Assembly: GCA_900768535.1 (NCBI GenBank)
Contig: CAAGDE010000062.1
Location: 1 to 10,224, forward strand
Direction of reading: 5' to 3'
Length of the DNA stretch: 10,224 bases
Source: Clostridia bacterium
GTDB taxonomy: Bacteria; Bacillota; Clostridia; Oscillospirales; CAG-272
Under the pieces are notes generated by a model. That model was not told the DNA's origin. It searched no databases and was given only the letters and a program-made list of their open reading frames with translations. Made by a program: the position numbers and the translations under genes. Shown piece after piece: positions 5,571-10,224 of the stretch. Positions within the stretch are counted from its first letter, which is position 1, and every line of letters starts with the position of its first letter.

Positions 5571-5680
5571 GGGTGAAATTGTTCGGCGGCTTTGTTTGCG
5601 GGTTGATCTGTGCTCTATCCCCGCTGCTCCGGGCGGTGATGCTGAAATGCCGGGGCGTTCGGGGGTGGGGCTTTGTCGAT

Positions 5681-5795
5681 AAAAAGCACCGCTCGGCTGC
5701 TTCCAGGGTCTGTCCGGCGGGGGACTCGCGCTTGCGACCGGTATTCCGGAAACCTGTACGCTCTTGGCTGTCGCCAGAACCGTGCGGTGCTTTTT
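5681..5795. repeat. Long inverted repeat with T-run ends, between tRNA-His and the broken tRNA-Pro
   Basis: AAAAAGCACCGC (5681-5692) and GCGGTGCTTTTT (5784-5795) are exact reverse complements around 91 bases. On either strand the fold ends in a T-run, so it could terminate transcription in both directions. On the minus strand the core has degraded tRNA-like words (TTTCCGGAAT followed by GGTCGCAAGCGCGAGTCC, resembling anticodon and T arms). That makes a decayed tRNA possible, though weakly supported. Confidence 0.45.
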
Positions 5796-5803
5796 TCTTT
5801 TTC

Positions 5804-5881
5804 TGGGGTGAGATATGGGATTCGAACCCACGACCTTCAGGGCCACAACCTGACGCGCTAACCAACTGTGCTAATCCCACC
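5804..5881 (-). tRNA. tRNA-His (anticodon GTG)
   Basis: A complete cloverleaf with encoded CCA. The acceptor is GTGGGAT/ATCTCAC, the D-loop AGTTGGTTA, the anticodon stem TCAGG/CCTGA with loop TTGTGGC, and the T-loop TTCGAAT. The extra 5' G (-1, position 5881) opposite C73 is the identity mark of histidine tRNA. Confidence 0.95.
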
Positions 5882-5890
5882 ATATTCTTC

Positions 5891-5967
<77 letters not shown>

Positions 5968-5984
5968 ATCAGAGATCAAACAGC

Positions 5985-6018
5985 ACTTTGCTTCCTGCTT
6001 TTGCACAGGAAGCAAAGT
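5985..6018. other. 13-bp perfect hairpin between tRNA-Gly and tRNA-Arg
   Basis: ACTTTGCTTCCTG (5985-5997) pairs exactly with CAGGAAGCAAAGT (6006-6018) around an 8-base loop. No T-run follows on the minus strand, so an RNA-processing stem in the tRNA precursor is more likely than a terminator. Confidence 0.55.
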
Positions 6019-6024
6019 CGTTTG

Positions 6025-6098
<74 letters not shown>

Positions 6099-6134
6099 AT
6101 TCCCTGCGACGGTCTCTCCAACAGGTACTTTCGT

Positions 6135-6163
6135 ATTATACCATACTTTTTTTTGTTTGTCAA
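6135..6163 (-). promoter_or_regulatory. Promoter of the tRNA cluster
   Basis: A perfect minus-strand consensus: TTGACA (6158-6163), 17 bp that are A-rich, TATAAT (6135-6140). It reads into tRNA-Gly about 30 bases downstream. Confidence 0.85.
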
Positions 6164-6213
6164 GAGGTTTCCGAAATTTCTTCCCTCTAAAATTTACATT
6201 TTTCCTTTCCCTC

Positions 6214-6242
6214 TTGCATTCTGCCCTGAAATCTGCTATAAT
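6214..6242 (+). promoter_or_regulatory. Promoter of the response regulator-kinase operon
   Basis: TTGCAT (6214-6219), 17 bp, TATAAT (6237-6242). The expected start (~6249) falls at the left edge of the palindromic element, so the whole element would be the mRNA leader. Confidence 0.65.
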
Positions 6243-6245
6243 AGA

Positions 6246-6493
6246 ATGGTGGGGGAGACCTTGGGGCGCTGCCCCAAACCCCGCTTAGCCCCTTCTTGGA
6301 AGAAGGGGCTAAGAACCCCAAGAACCTTCCCTGAGAAAGGCGTCCTCCCTTCTCCGCGGCACATAAAAAATTTCGCAAACCGATGGAAGGGAGGACGCCC
6401 TTCTCAGGGAAGTTCTTTGGATTCTTAAACCTTTCTTTCAAGAAAGGTTTAAGCAGGGTTTGGGACAGCGTCCCAAGGTCTTCCCCCCACCAT
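6246..6493. repeat. Three-armed palindromic element, copy 1
   Basis: The ends are near-perfect ~40-bp inverted repeats (ATGGTGGGGG, GACCTTGGG, CCCAAACCC, GCTTA). Inside are three arms: CTTAGCCCCTTCTT with its complement (6284-6313, 14 bp), a 27-bp central stem with one mismatch (6326-6352 with 6386-6412) and CTTAAACCTTTCTT with its complement (6424-6453, 14 bp). It lies between the promoter and the ribosome binding site of the regulator gene. Copy 2 is at 8216-8460. No open reading frame inside is supported. Confidence 0.85.
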
Positions 6494-6512
6494 CCCATTA
6501 CAGGAGGTTGAA

Positions 6513-7184
6513 ATGTTCCGGATACTGATTGCGGAGGATGACCGGGAATTGCGTCAGCTGTTTTGCCATGTGCTGACGCGGAACGGGTACACGGCGGTTG
6601 GCGTTTCGAACGGCGAGGAAGCGCTGGCGGCGATGGATCAGAGCTTTTACGATCTGATTATTTCGGACATCATGATGCCGAAGATGGACGGCTATGAGCT
6701 GGTGCGTGCGATCCGGGAGGCGGGGCTGAACACGCCGATTCTGATGGTGACGGCGAAGGATGCATTTGACGATATGCGGCAGGGGTTCCTTTCGGGGAGC
6801 GATGATTACATGGTCAAGCCGGTCAACGTCAACGAGATGGTTCTGCGCGTTTCGGCGCTTCTGCGGCGGGCACAGATGATCAGCGAGCGGCGTCAGACCA
6901 TCGGCGGGACGGTGCTGGAATGCGACTCCCTGACCGTGACCTGCGCGGGGGAGAGCATGGTTCTGCCGCAGAAGGAGTTCATGCTTCTTTACAAAATGGT
7001 GTCCTTTCCGGGGCGTATTTTTACGCGCCAGCAGTTTATGGATGACATATGGGGCTTTGACTCCGAGACGGACACGCACACGGTGGATGTTCATATCGGA
7101 CGGTTGCGCGAGCGCTTCCGGAACAATCCCGATTTCCGTATTGAGACCATCCGCGGGGTCGGCTACAAGGTGGTCAGAACATGA
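6513..7184 (+). CDS. OmpR/PhoB-family response regulator
   Basis: A 223-residue DNA-binding response regulator, full length for the family. The receiver domain (1-118) has the acidic pair Asp9/Asp10, the phospho-acceptor Asp52 (IISDIMMPKMDG), Thr80 and Lys102 (VKPVN). The C-terminal winged helix (about 130-223) ends in the usual VDVHIGRLRERF..IETIRGVGYKV. The start follows AGGAGG with a five-base gap. The stop codon overlaps the kinase start (ATGA), which shows coupled translation. Its leader contains palindromic element copy 1. No target gene or transporter is adjacent, so the regulated process cannot be named. Confidence 0.95.
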   Translation: MFRILIAEDDRELRQLFCHVLTRNGYTAVGVSNGEEALAAMDQSFYDLIISDIMMPKMDGYELVRAIREAGLNTPILMVTAKDAFDDMRQGFLSGSDDYMVKPVNVNEMVLRVSALLRRAQMISERRQTIGGTVLECDSLTVTCAGESMVLPQKEFMLLYKMVSFPGRIFTRQQFMDDIWGFDSETDTHTVDVHIGRLRERFRNNPDFRIETIRGVGYKVVRT

Positions 7185-8218
7185 GAAAACGCGAGACGTC
7201 CCGCAAAAAAACACCGCCGCGGCTCGATCTGCAGTTCCGGTTCTTCCTGGTCTGTCTGATCGAATTCGTTGCGGTGGCACTGCTTGCCTACCTGTTTGGA
7301 ATCGTGATCGAAAAGCTGCTGGGCGTGACGGTGAACGTGCCGATCTTCGTTTGGGCGATTGCCATCAGCATCGTCATCGGCGGCGGGATCAGCATTTGGA
7401 TCACAAAGAAATTTTTTGATCCCGTGGCACGCCTCAAGCAGGCGATGCGGGAGGTCGCCGGCGGGAATTTCAAGGTGACGGTGACGACCGACAGCCGGCT
7501 CAGGGACATCCGCAGCATTTACGCCGATTTCAATGCCATGGTGCGGGAGCTGGCGGCGACAGACACGTTGCAGACCGATTTTATCTCCAGCGTGTCGCAT
7601 GAATTCAAGACGCCCATCGGCGCGATTGAAGGGTACACGCAGCTCCTGCAGGATCATCAGCTGACCGATGCCGAGCGCGATGCCTATGTGGACAAGATCC
7701 TTTGCAACACGGCGCGGCTCTCCAGTCTGGTGGGGAACATCCTGCTTTTGTCCAAGATCGACAACCGCTCGGTGACGCTGACGAAAAGCCGCTACCGGCT
7801 GGACGAGCAGATCCGGCAGGTGATTGTCGCCGCCGAAAACAAATGGGGCGAAAAGGAGATCGACTTTGACGTTGATCTCGCCGAGGTGCTGTGGTCGGGG
7901 CATGAAACGCTTTTGTATCACGTGTGGTCCAATCTTTTGGACAATGCCGTCAAATTCAGCCCGCGCGGCGGGACCGTCCGGATGCGTCTGTGGCGGAATG
8001 AAGCCGGCGTGACCTTCACGGTTTCCGATGAGGGACCCGGCATCCCGGCAGGGGAGGAGGAGCGCATCTTTGCCAAGTTCTATCAGGGCGATACCTCCCA
8101 TGAGTCCGAGGGAAACGGGCTCGGTCTTGCCCTCGTCCGTACCATCGTCTCCGTCCACGGCGGTACCGTAAAAGTCACCCCCGCCACCTCTCTCTTTACC
8201 GTATTTCTGCCGGAGTAA
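7181..8218 (+). CDS. Sensor histidine kinase, partner of the upstream regulator
   Basis: A membrane kinase of 345 residues that should phosphorylate Asp52 of the regulator overlapping it by four bases. Layout: a basic N-terminus, a first membrane helix (about 20-42), only about 12 residues outside, a second helix (54-75), HAMP (about 76-128), a dimerization domain with His140 (SSVSHEFKTPIGAIEGY) and an ATPase domain with N-box NLLDNAVKF (251-259), DEGPGI (283-288) and GNGLGLALV (311-319). The tiny outer loop leaves no room for a classical sensor domain. The signal is probably sensed in or at the membrane or passed on by a partner protein. The stop codon is the first part of palindromic element copy 2. 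Confidence 0.94.
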   Translation: MRKRETSRKKTPPRLDLQFRFFLVCLIEFVAVALLAYLFGIVIEKLLGVTVNVPIFVWAIAISIVIGGGISIWITKKFFDPVARLKQAMREVAGGNFKVTVTTDSRLRDIRSIYADFNAMVRELAATDTLQTDFISSVSHEFKTPIGAIEGYTQLLQDHQLTDAERDAYVDKILCNTARLSSLVGNILLLSKIDNRSVTLTKSRYRLDEQIRQVIVAAENKWGEKEIDFDVDLAEVLWSGHETLLYHVWSNLLDNAVKFSPRGGTVRMRLWRNEAGVTFTVSDEGPGIPAGEEERIFAKFYQGDTSHESEGNGLGLALVRTIVSVHGGTVKVTPATSLFTVFLPE

Positions 8219-8460
8219 GGGGGGAAGACCTTGGGGCGCTGCCCCAAACCCCGCTTAGAACCCTCTTTCGGAGAGGGTTCTAAGGACTCCCAGAACTCGC
8301 CTGAGAAGGGCGTCCCCCTTTCCTGCGGCGTGCAAAATTTGATCGGCAGGAGAAAAGGGGGACGCCCTTCTCAGGTAAGTTCTTCGAATTCTTAAAACCT
8401 TCTCCGAAAGAAGGTTTTAAGCAGGGTTTGGGACGGAGTCCCAAGGTCTTCCCCTCTCAC
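8216..8460. repeat. Three-armed palindromic element, copy 2
   Basis: Same plan as copy 1, with near-perfect terminal inverted repeats sharing GGGGAAGACCTTGGG. Arms are CTTAGAACCCTCT with its complement (8254-8284, 13 bp), a perfect 22-bp central stem (8300-8321 with 8354-8375) and CTTAAAACCTTCT with its complement (8391-8421, 13 bp). The two ends include the kinase stop codon (8216-8218) and the PerR-like stop codon (8457-8459), so the element fills the whole convergent gap. It probably serves as a two-way terminator. Confidence 0.85.
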
Positions 8461-8828
8461 CGGCTTTTCTTGCGGCAGTCGGGGCAGAGGTAGTGGAGGG
8501 TGAGGTCGTAGGAGCGGATGTCCTCGCCGACGGAGGCGGAGAGCTCGGCGGCGAAGTCGGGGAGATGGATATCGGTCAGTCTGCCGCAGGCGTCACAGAG
8601 CAGATGATCGTGCTTTTCGGTGACGCGGTCGAAGCAGTCGGCGCCGCCGTCGGTGTGGATGCGGCTGATCATGCCGGCGTCACACATGGCGTTGAGGTTA
8701 TTGTAGACCGTAGCCATGGCGATGGTGGGCATTTGGAGCTTGGCGAGGAAAAAGATCTCGTCGGCGGTCAGGTGATGGCGGTCGGGCTGGTTCAGGATCT
8801 GCAGGATCAGGGTGCGTTGCTTGGTCAT
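8457..8828 (-). CDS. perR: Fur-family repressor, PerR-like
   Basis: A 123-residue metal-dependent repressor, probably of peroxide-stress or iron genes. It has a winged helix with TIAMATVYNNLNAM (35-48) and two CxxC pairs (Cys78/81, Cys115/118) for structural zinc. Its putative regulatory ligands, His19, Asp67, His73, His75 and Asp86, align with the PerR site (H37, D85, H91, H93, D104 in Bacillus subtilis). The N-terminus is about 18 residues shorter than PerR of B. subtilis and begins directly at the 'TKQR' helix. The start at 8828 has GAGGTG seven bases before it. A PerR-box-like palindrome overlaps its promoter, which points to self-control. Fur or Zur remain possible. No oxidative-stress gene adjoins it. 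Confidence 0.85.
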   Translation of the reverse strand: MTKQRTLILQILNQPDRHHLTADEIFFLAKLQMPTIAMATVYNNLNAMCDAGMISRIHTDGGADCFDRVTEKHDHLLCDACGRLTDIHLPDFAAELSASVGEDIRSYDLTLHYLCPDCRKKSR

Positions 8829-8846
8829 ATCGGTTCACCTCATGGA

Positions 8847-8861
8847 TTAGAATCAATCTAA
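8847..8861. promoter_or_regulatory. PerR-box-like operator
   Basis: TTAGAATCAATCTAA is a 7-1-7 palindrome matching the PerR box (TTATAATNATTATAA) at 11 of 14 informative positions. It lies just downstream of the -10 box of the PerR-like gene. Confidence 0.6.
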
Positions 8862-8865
8862 TTCT

Positions 8866-8894
8866 ATTATAAGGAATTTTTTCCGATTTGTCAA
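8866..8894 (-). promoter_or_regulatory. Promoter of the PerR-like gene
   Basis: A perfect consensus on the minus strand: TTGACA (8889-8894), 17 bp, TATAAT (8866-8871). Confidence 0.85.
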
Positions 8895-8946
8895 GCACTT
8901 TTTTGACTTTTTTCTCTTTTTTTCAAAAGGAGCGGGAGGAGACGGT

Positions 8947-9525
8947 ATGCTGAAGATCTATCTGTACTGCGGCGCACTGCCGGACGCAGGCGGCGGGGAG
9001 GCCCGGCGGGCGGAGAGCCTGGTTTGGCGGCATCTTTTGGAACGCGCGGTGCGGGAGCTGGGCTGGGACGCGGAGGTGCTGTCCCGGCTGACGGTGTCGG
9101 AGAGCGGCAGACCGTACTGCACCGGCGCGGCGTTCGACTTCAGTCCGACCCACACAAAGGGACTGGTGGCGGTTGCGGTATGTGACTGCGGCAGGGTGGG
9201 TCTGGACGCCGAAGCAAAGCGGGGACGGGAGATCGGGCGATTGCTGCGCGTGACCGACCGATGGTTTACCGGGGAGGAACAGGAGAAAATCCGGCGGGCG
9301 CAGGCGGAGGGAGCCGATGCCGCGGAGGAGATGTTTTTGCGGGTCTGGACGGCGAAGGAGGCGCTGGTCAAGCGAACCGGTGCGGGACTTGCGGGGATGC
9401 GGCACTGCGACAGCAATCATCCCGGCGACTGCGTCCTGCATACTGAGTGCATCGGGGACGTGATTCTGACCGTTGCCGCACCGCAGGGGACAGAGCCTGC
9501 GAAATTCCGGCAGATTTTTTTCTGA
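8947..9525 (+). CDS. 4'-phosphopantetheinyl transferase, Sfp/HetI type
   Basis: A 192-residue enzyme that moves the phosphopantetheine arm from coenzyme A to a serine of a carrier protein (fatty-acid, polyketide or peptide synthase). Family marks: GRPYC (54-58) with a substrate-side FDFSPTH (63-69, in place of the common FxLSH), the magnesium motif VGLDAEA with Asp87 and Glu89, and WTAKEALVK (134-142) with catalytic Lys137/Glu138. GGGAGG precedes the start by eight bases. It is divergent from the PerR-like gene. No carrier-protein or synthase gene is in the window, so a housekeeping role on the acyl carrier protein is as likely as a secondary-metabolite role. The last residues (about 178-192) look poorly conserved. 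A promoter is not clear. Confidence 0.9.
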   Translation: MLKIYLYCGALPDAGGGEARRAESLVWRHLLERAVRELGWDAEVLSRLTVSESGRPYCTGAAFDFSPTHTKGLVAVAVCDCGRVGLDAEAKRGREIGRLLRVTDRWFTGEEQEKIRRAQAEGADAAEEMFLRVWTAKEALVKRTGAGLAGMRHCDSNHPGDCVLHTECIGDVILTVAAPQGTEPAKFRQIFF

Positions 9526-9577
9526 ATCTTTCTGAATCCGGCACGGTTTCGGGGGCAGATGGGATTCCGTTCCTTTG

Positions 9578-9692
9578 GCGGATAGAAAAAATTGCGGAAA
9601 GCCCTTGACAAATCCGCAATTTGTGGTATACTATAAGTATGAGGATGCGTTGGCTGCGCCAATGCCCTCCCGGTTAGGAAATAACCGCCCTC
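9578..9692 (+). repeat. Repeat A of the antisense-RNA promoter region
   Basis: About 115 bp nearly identical, with a few substitutions, to 9994-10108. It covers the inverted repeat, promoter, 5' hairpin and left terminator arm. Confidence 0.85.
9605..9632 (+). promoter_or_regulatory. Promoter of antisense RNA 2, inside an inverted repeat
   Basis: TTGACA (9605-9610), 16 bp, TATACT (9627-9632). The -35 box is enclosed by AAATTGCGGA (9589-9598) and TCCGCAATTT (9613-9622), an exact 10-bp inverted repeat that could be an operator. Confidence 0.75.
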
Positions 9693-9734
9693 AACATATT
9701 GAAGAGGGGTAGAGGGCGGTTATTTCTTCTTTTT
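9639..9734 (+). ncRNA. Candidate antitoxin antisense RNA 2 (type I TA)
   Basis: A transcript of about 96 nt is predicted from the promoter at 9605-9632. Its 5' part folds into a long hairpin: GAGG/CCTC outside and GCGTTGGC/GCCAATGC inside (9641-9669). It ends with a 14-bp terminator (9679-9692 with 9712-9725) and a T-rich tail. The terminator and tail lie opposite the last codons of the 36-residue peptide gene, so the RNA pairs with the 3' end of that mRNA. The 5' region is nearly identical to the third copy at 10021-10095. A 10-12 codon frame within the hairpin (MRWLRQCPP..) is present in both copies but has no separate ribosome binding site, so I do not call it a gene. Confidence 0.68.
9679..9734. 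terminator. Shared terminator of antisense RNA 2 and toxin 2
   Basis: AAATAACCGCCCTC (9679-9692) and GAGGGCGGTTATTT (9712-9725) form a perfect 14-bp stem, with a TCTTCTTTTT tail on the plus strand. The toxin 2 stop codon (9720-9722) lies in the right arm. Confidence 0.75.
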
Positions 9735-9830
9735 GTAGCTTTTCAGATAAGACAGGACCGCGAATACGCCGCCGACCATAGAGCCGACTGCGCCGCCAAG
9801 CAGAAGGATCTGCTGGAAGGTACTCTGCAT
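9720..9830 (-). CDS. Small hydrophobic Lys-tailed peptide, candidate type I toxin
   Basis: Thirty-six residues beginning MQSTFQQILLLGGAVGSMVG, with a single membrane helix (about 8-29) rich in Gly/Val/Leu and a KSYKKKK end. A strong GGAAGGGGGTGGTGAT ribosome binding site precedes the ATG. A longer in-frame start at 9980 would begin at the -35 box of the promoter and is rejected. It has its own perfect promoter (9952-9980), a ~115-base leader and a stop codon inside the terminator shared with the convergent RNA at 9639-9734. Its sequence differs from the 30-residue peptide at 317-409 although the locus plan is the same. I cannot assign it to a named toxin family. The role as membrane toxin is inferred from layout. 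Confidence 0.72.
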   Translation of the reverse strand: MQSTFQQILLLGGAVGSMVGGVFAVLSYLKSYKKKK

Positions 9831-9945
9831 ATCACCACCCCCTTCCATAAACAGAAGAGGGCATACAAGAAGTCGATGTACAACCCTCTCCTGAAGGAGG
9901 GATTGACCGCCAACACATCCAAGGCTCCGGCAGTGACGCCGGAAC
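9831..9945 (-). promoter_or_regulatory. Structured leader of toxin 2 mRNA
   Basis: About 115 untranslated bases with hairpins CCGGC/GCCGG and CCCT..AGGG (around 9885-9903). A CCCTCTTC stretch (about 9851-9858) can pair at 7 of 8 positions with GGAAGGGG of the ribosome binding site. This suggests the start is hidden until the RNA refolds. It is an inference from pairing by eye. Confidence 0.4.
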
Positions 9946-9951
9946 AGTTTC

Positions 9952-9980
9952 ATTATACCGCGCTTGGCAGGATTTGTCAA
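9952..9980 (-). promoter_or_regulatory. Promoter of toxin 2
   Basis: A perfect consensus on the minus strand: TTGACA (9975-9980), 17 bp, TATAAT (9952-9957). Confidence 0.85.
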
Positions 9981-9993
9981 GCCTTTTTTCTTT

Positions 9994-10108
9994 GCGGATA
10001 GAAAAAATTGCGGAAAGCCCTTGACAAATCTGCAATTTGTGGTATACTATAAGTACGAGGATGTGTTGGCTGCGCCAATGCCCTCCTTGGTTATGAAATA
10101 ACCGCCCT
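9994..10108 (+). repeat. Repeat B of the antisense-RNA promoter region
   Basis: Second copy of 9578-9692, in the same orientation, about 416 bp away. Differences include C to T in the -35 palindrome (10030-10031 region) and several changes in the loop before the terminator. Confidence 0.85.
10021..10048 (+). promoter_or_regulatory. Promoter of antisense RNA 3
   Basis: TTGACA (10021-10026), 16 bp, TATACT (10043-10048), the same as in repeat A. The enclosing palindrome (10005-10014 with 10029-10038) has one mismatch. Confidence 0.75.
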
Positions 10109-10124
10109 TAACGGTTGCTAAGGG
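10055..10124 (+). ncRNA. Third antitoxin-type RNA, interrupted at its terminator
   Basis: It has the same 5' hairpin (GAGG/CCTC, TTGGC/GCCAA) as antisense RNA 2. The left terminator arm AAATAACCGCCCTTA is at 10096-10110. The right arm is cut off after TAAGGG (10119-10124), and the next base starts a TGAACTGCCCC sequence. The expected CGGTTATTT and the toxin gene are missing from the window and probably lie beyond an inserted element. Confidence 0.6.
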
Positions 10125-10224
10125 TGAACTGCCCCAAATTGTACGGACAATACGAAAAAAGCCCCCTGTGGTAGAAGATATTAAATTTTAAGCAACGAAC
10201 TGGCATCGCTTTTCAAGAGGTGTC
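10125..10224 (-). mobile_element. Probable right end of an IS3-family insertion sequence
   Basis: From 10125 the sequence starts TGAACTGCCCCAAATTGT. This matches the TG..CCCC form I recall for IS3/IS150-type terminal repeats, with the transposase pointing inward from the other side. It begins exactly inside a terminator arm, where the RNA locus is expected to continue. Only 100 bp are visible, so the family is provisional. Confidence 0.5.
10188..10224 (-). CDS. Possible C-terminus of the IS transposase (partial)
   Basis: On the minus strand the last eleven codons before a TAA at 10188-10190 read TPLEKRCQFVA. The position, about 60 bp inside the element end, and the 'TP-E-R' form fit the end of IS3-type OrfB (often SPxxYR). 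Too little is visible to be sure, and the other two frames also end in stops within this stretch. Confidence 0.3.
   Translation of the reverse strand, partial: TPLEKRCQFVA

Noticed and set aside
5600..5640. GCTCTATCC-like word suggesting another tRNA D-arm
   Set aside because: The D-stem would need GCTC opposite GAGC and has GAGC on both sides; no other arm is present.
6498..7280. Minus-strand 260-residue frame opposite the response regulator
   Set aside because: It is a shadow of a gene with clear motifs; His/Arg-rich and without a ribosome binding site.
7163..8158. Minus-strand 331-residue frame opposite the kinase
   Set aside because: It is a shadow frame produced by the GC-biased codon use of the kinase gene.
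9516..9537. Tandem TTTCTGAATC repeat at the end of the transferase gene
   Set aside because: A single 10-bp duplication around the stop codon; no wider pattern.
9640..9678. Tiny frame MRWLRQCPP in both antisense-RNA copies as a leader peptide
   Set aside because: It is locked in the 5' hairpin, and the last codons differ between copies. The conservation is explained by the RNA stem.

Overview
The window looks like chromosomal DNA of a low-to-mid GC Gram-positive anaerobe of the Clostridia, most likely Oscillospiraceae-like. The grounds are strong AGGAGG-type ribosome binding sites, many near-perfect vegetative promoters (TTGACA-17-TATAAT), an ECF-type thiamine transporter under a TPP riboswitch, a CadC-type regulator, CCA-encoding tRNA genes, and short GC-rich palindromic repeats. 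The taxon is inferred from style and was not searched.

Layout. 1-184: end of an unseen neighbour, with a palindromic repeat and a terminator. 205-641: a candidate type I toxin-antitoxin locus, with a 30-residue membrane peptide on the minus strand and a convergent short antisense RNA. 668-1525: thiT with terminator, TPP riboswitch and promoter. 1599-4217: a heavy-metal efflux operon on the minus strand (CadC-like repressor, free HMA metal-binding protein, CadA/ZntA-type P-ATPase). 4218-5308: a remnant region with an inverted repeat, a truncated mobile-element-type ORF and an AT-rich orphan gene. 5309-6163: a minus-strand tRNA cluster (Gly-TCC, Arg-TCT, His-GTG, a broken Pro copy, Pro-TGG), with promoter and relics of integration. 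6214-8218: an OmpR-type response regulator and sensor kinase operon. 8457-8894: a PerR-like regulator. 8947-9525: an Sfp-type phosphopantetheinyl transferase. 9580-10224: a second candidate type I toxin-antitoxin locus, followed by a third antisense-RNA copy interrupted by what looks like the end of an IS3-family element.

Two patterns are the most interesting. First, the window has two complete and one interrupted locus with the same plan: a small hydrophobic Lys-tailed peptide with a long structured leader, converging on a ~90-100 nt RNA whose terminator hairpin contains the toxin stop codon. The peptides differ but the plan is shared. Second, two ~245-bp palindromic elements flank the two-component operon. 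Each folds into three arms. The arm sequences differ between copies while pairing is kept, so the structure appears to be what is conserved. One copy forms the 5' leader of the operon. The other exactly fills the gap between two convergent genes and covers both stop codons.
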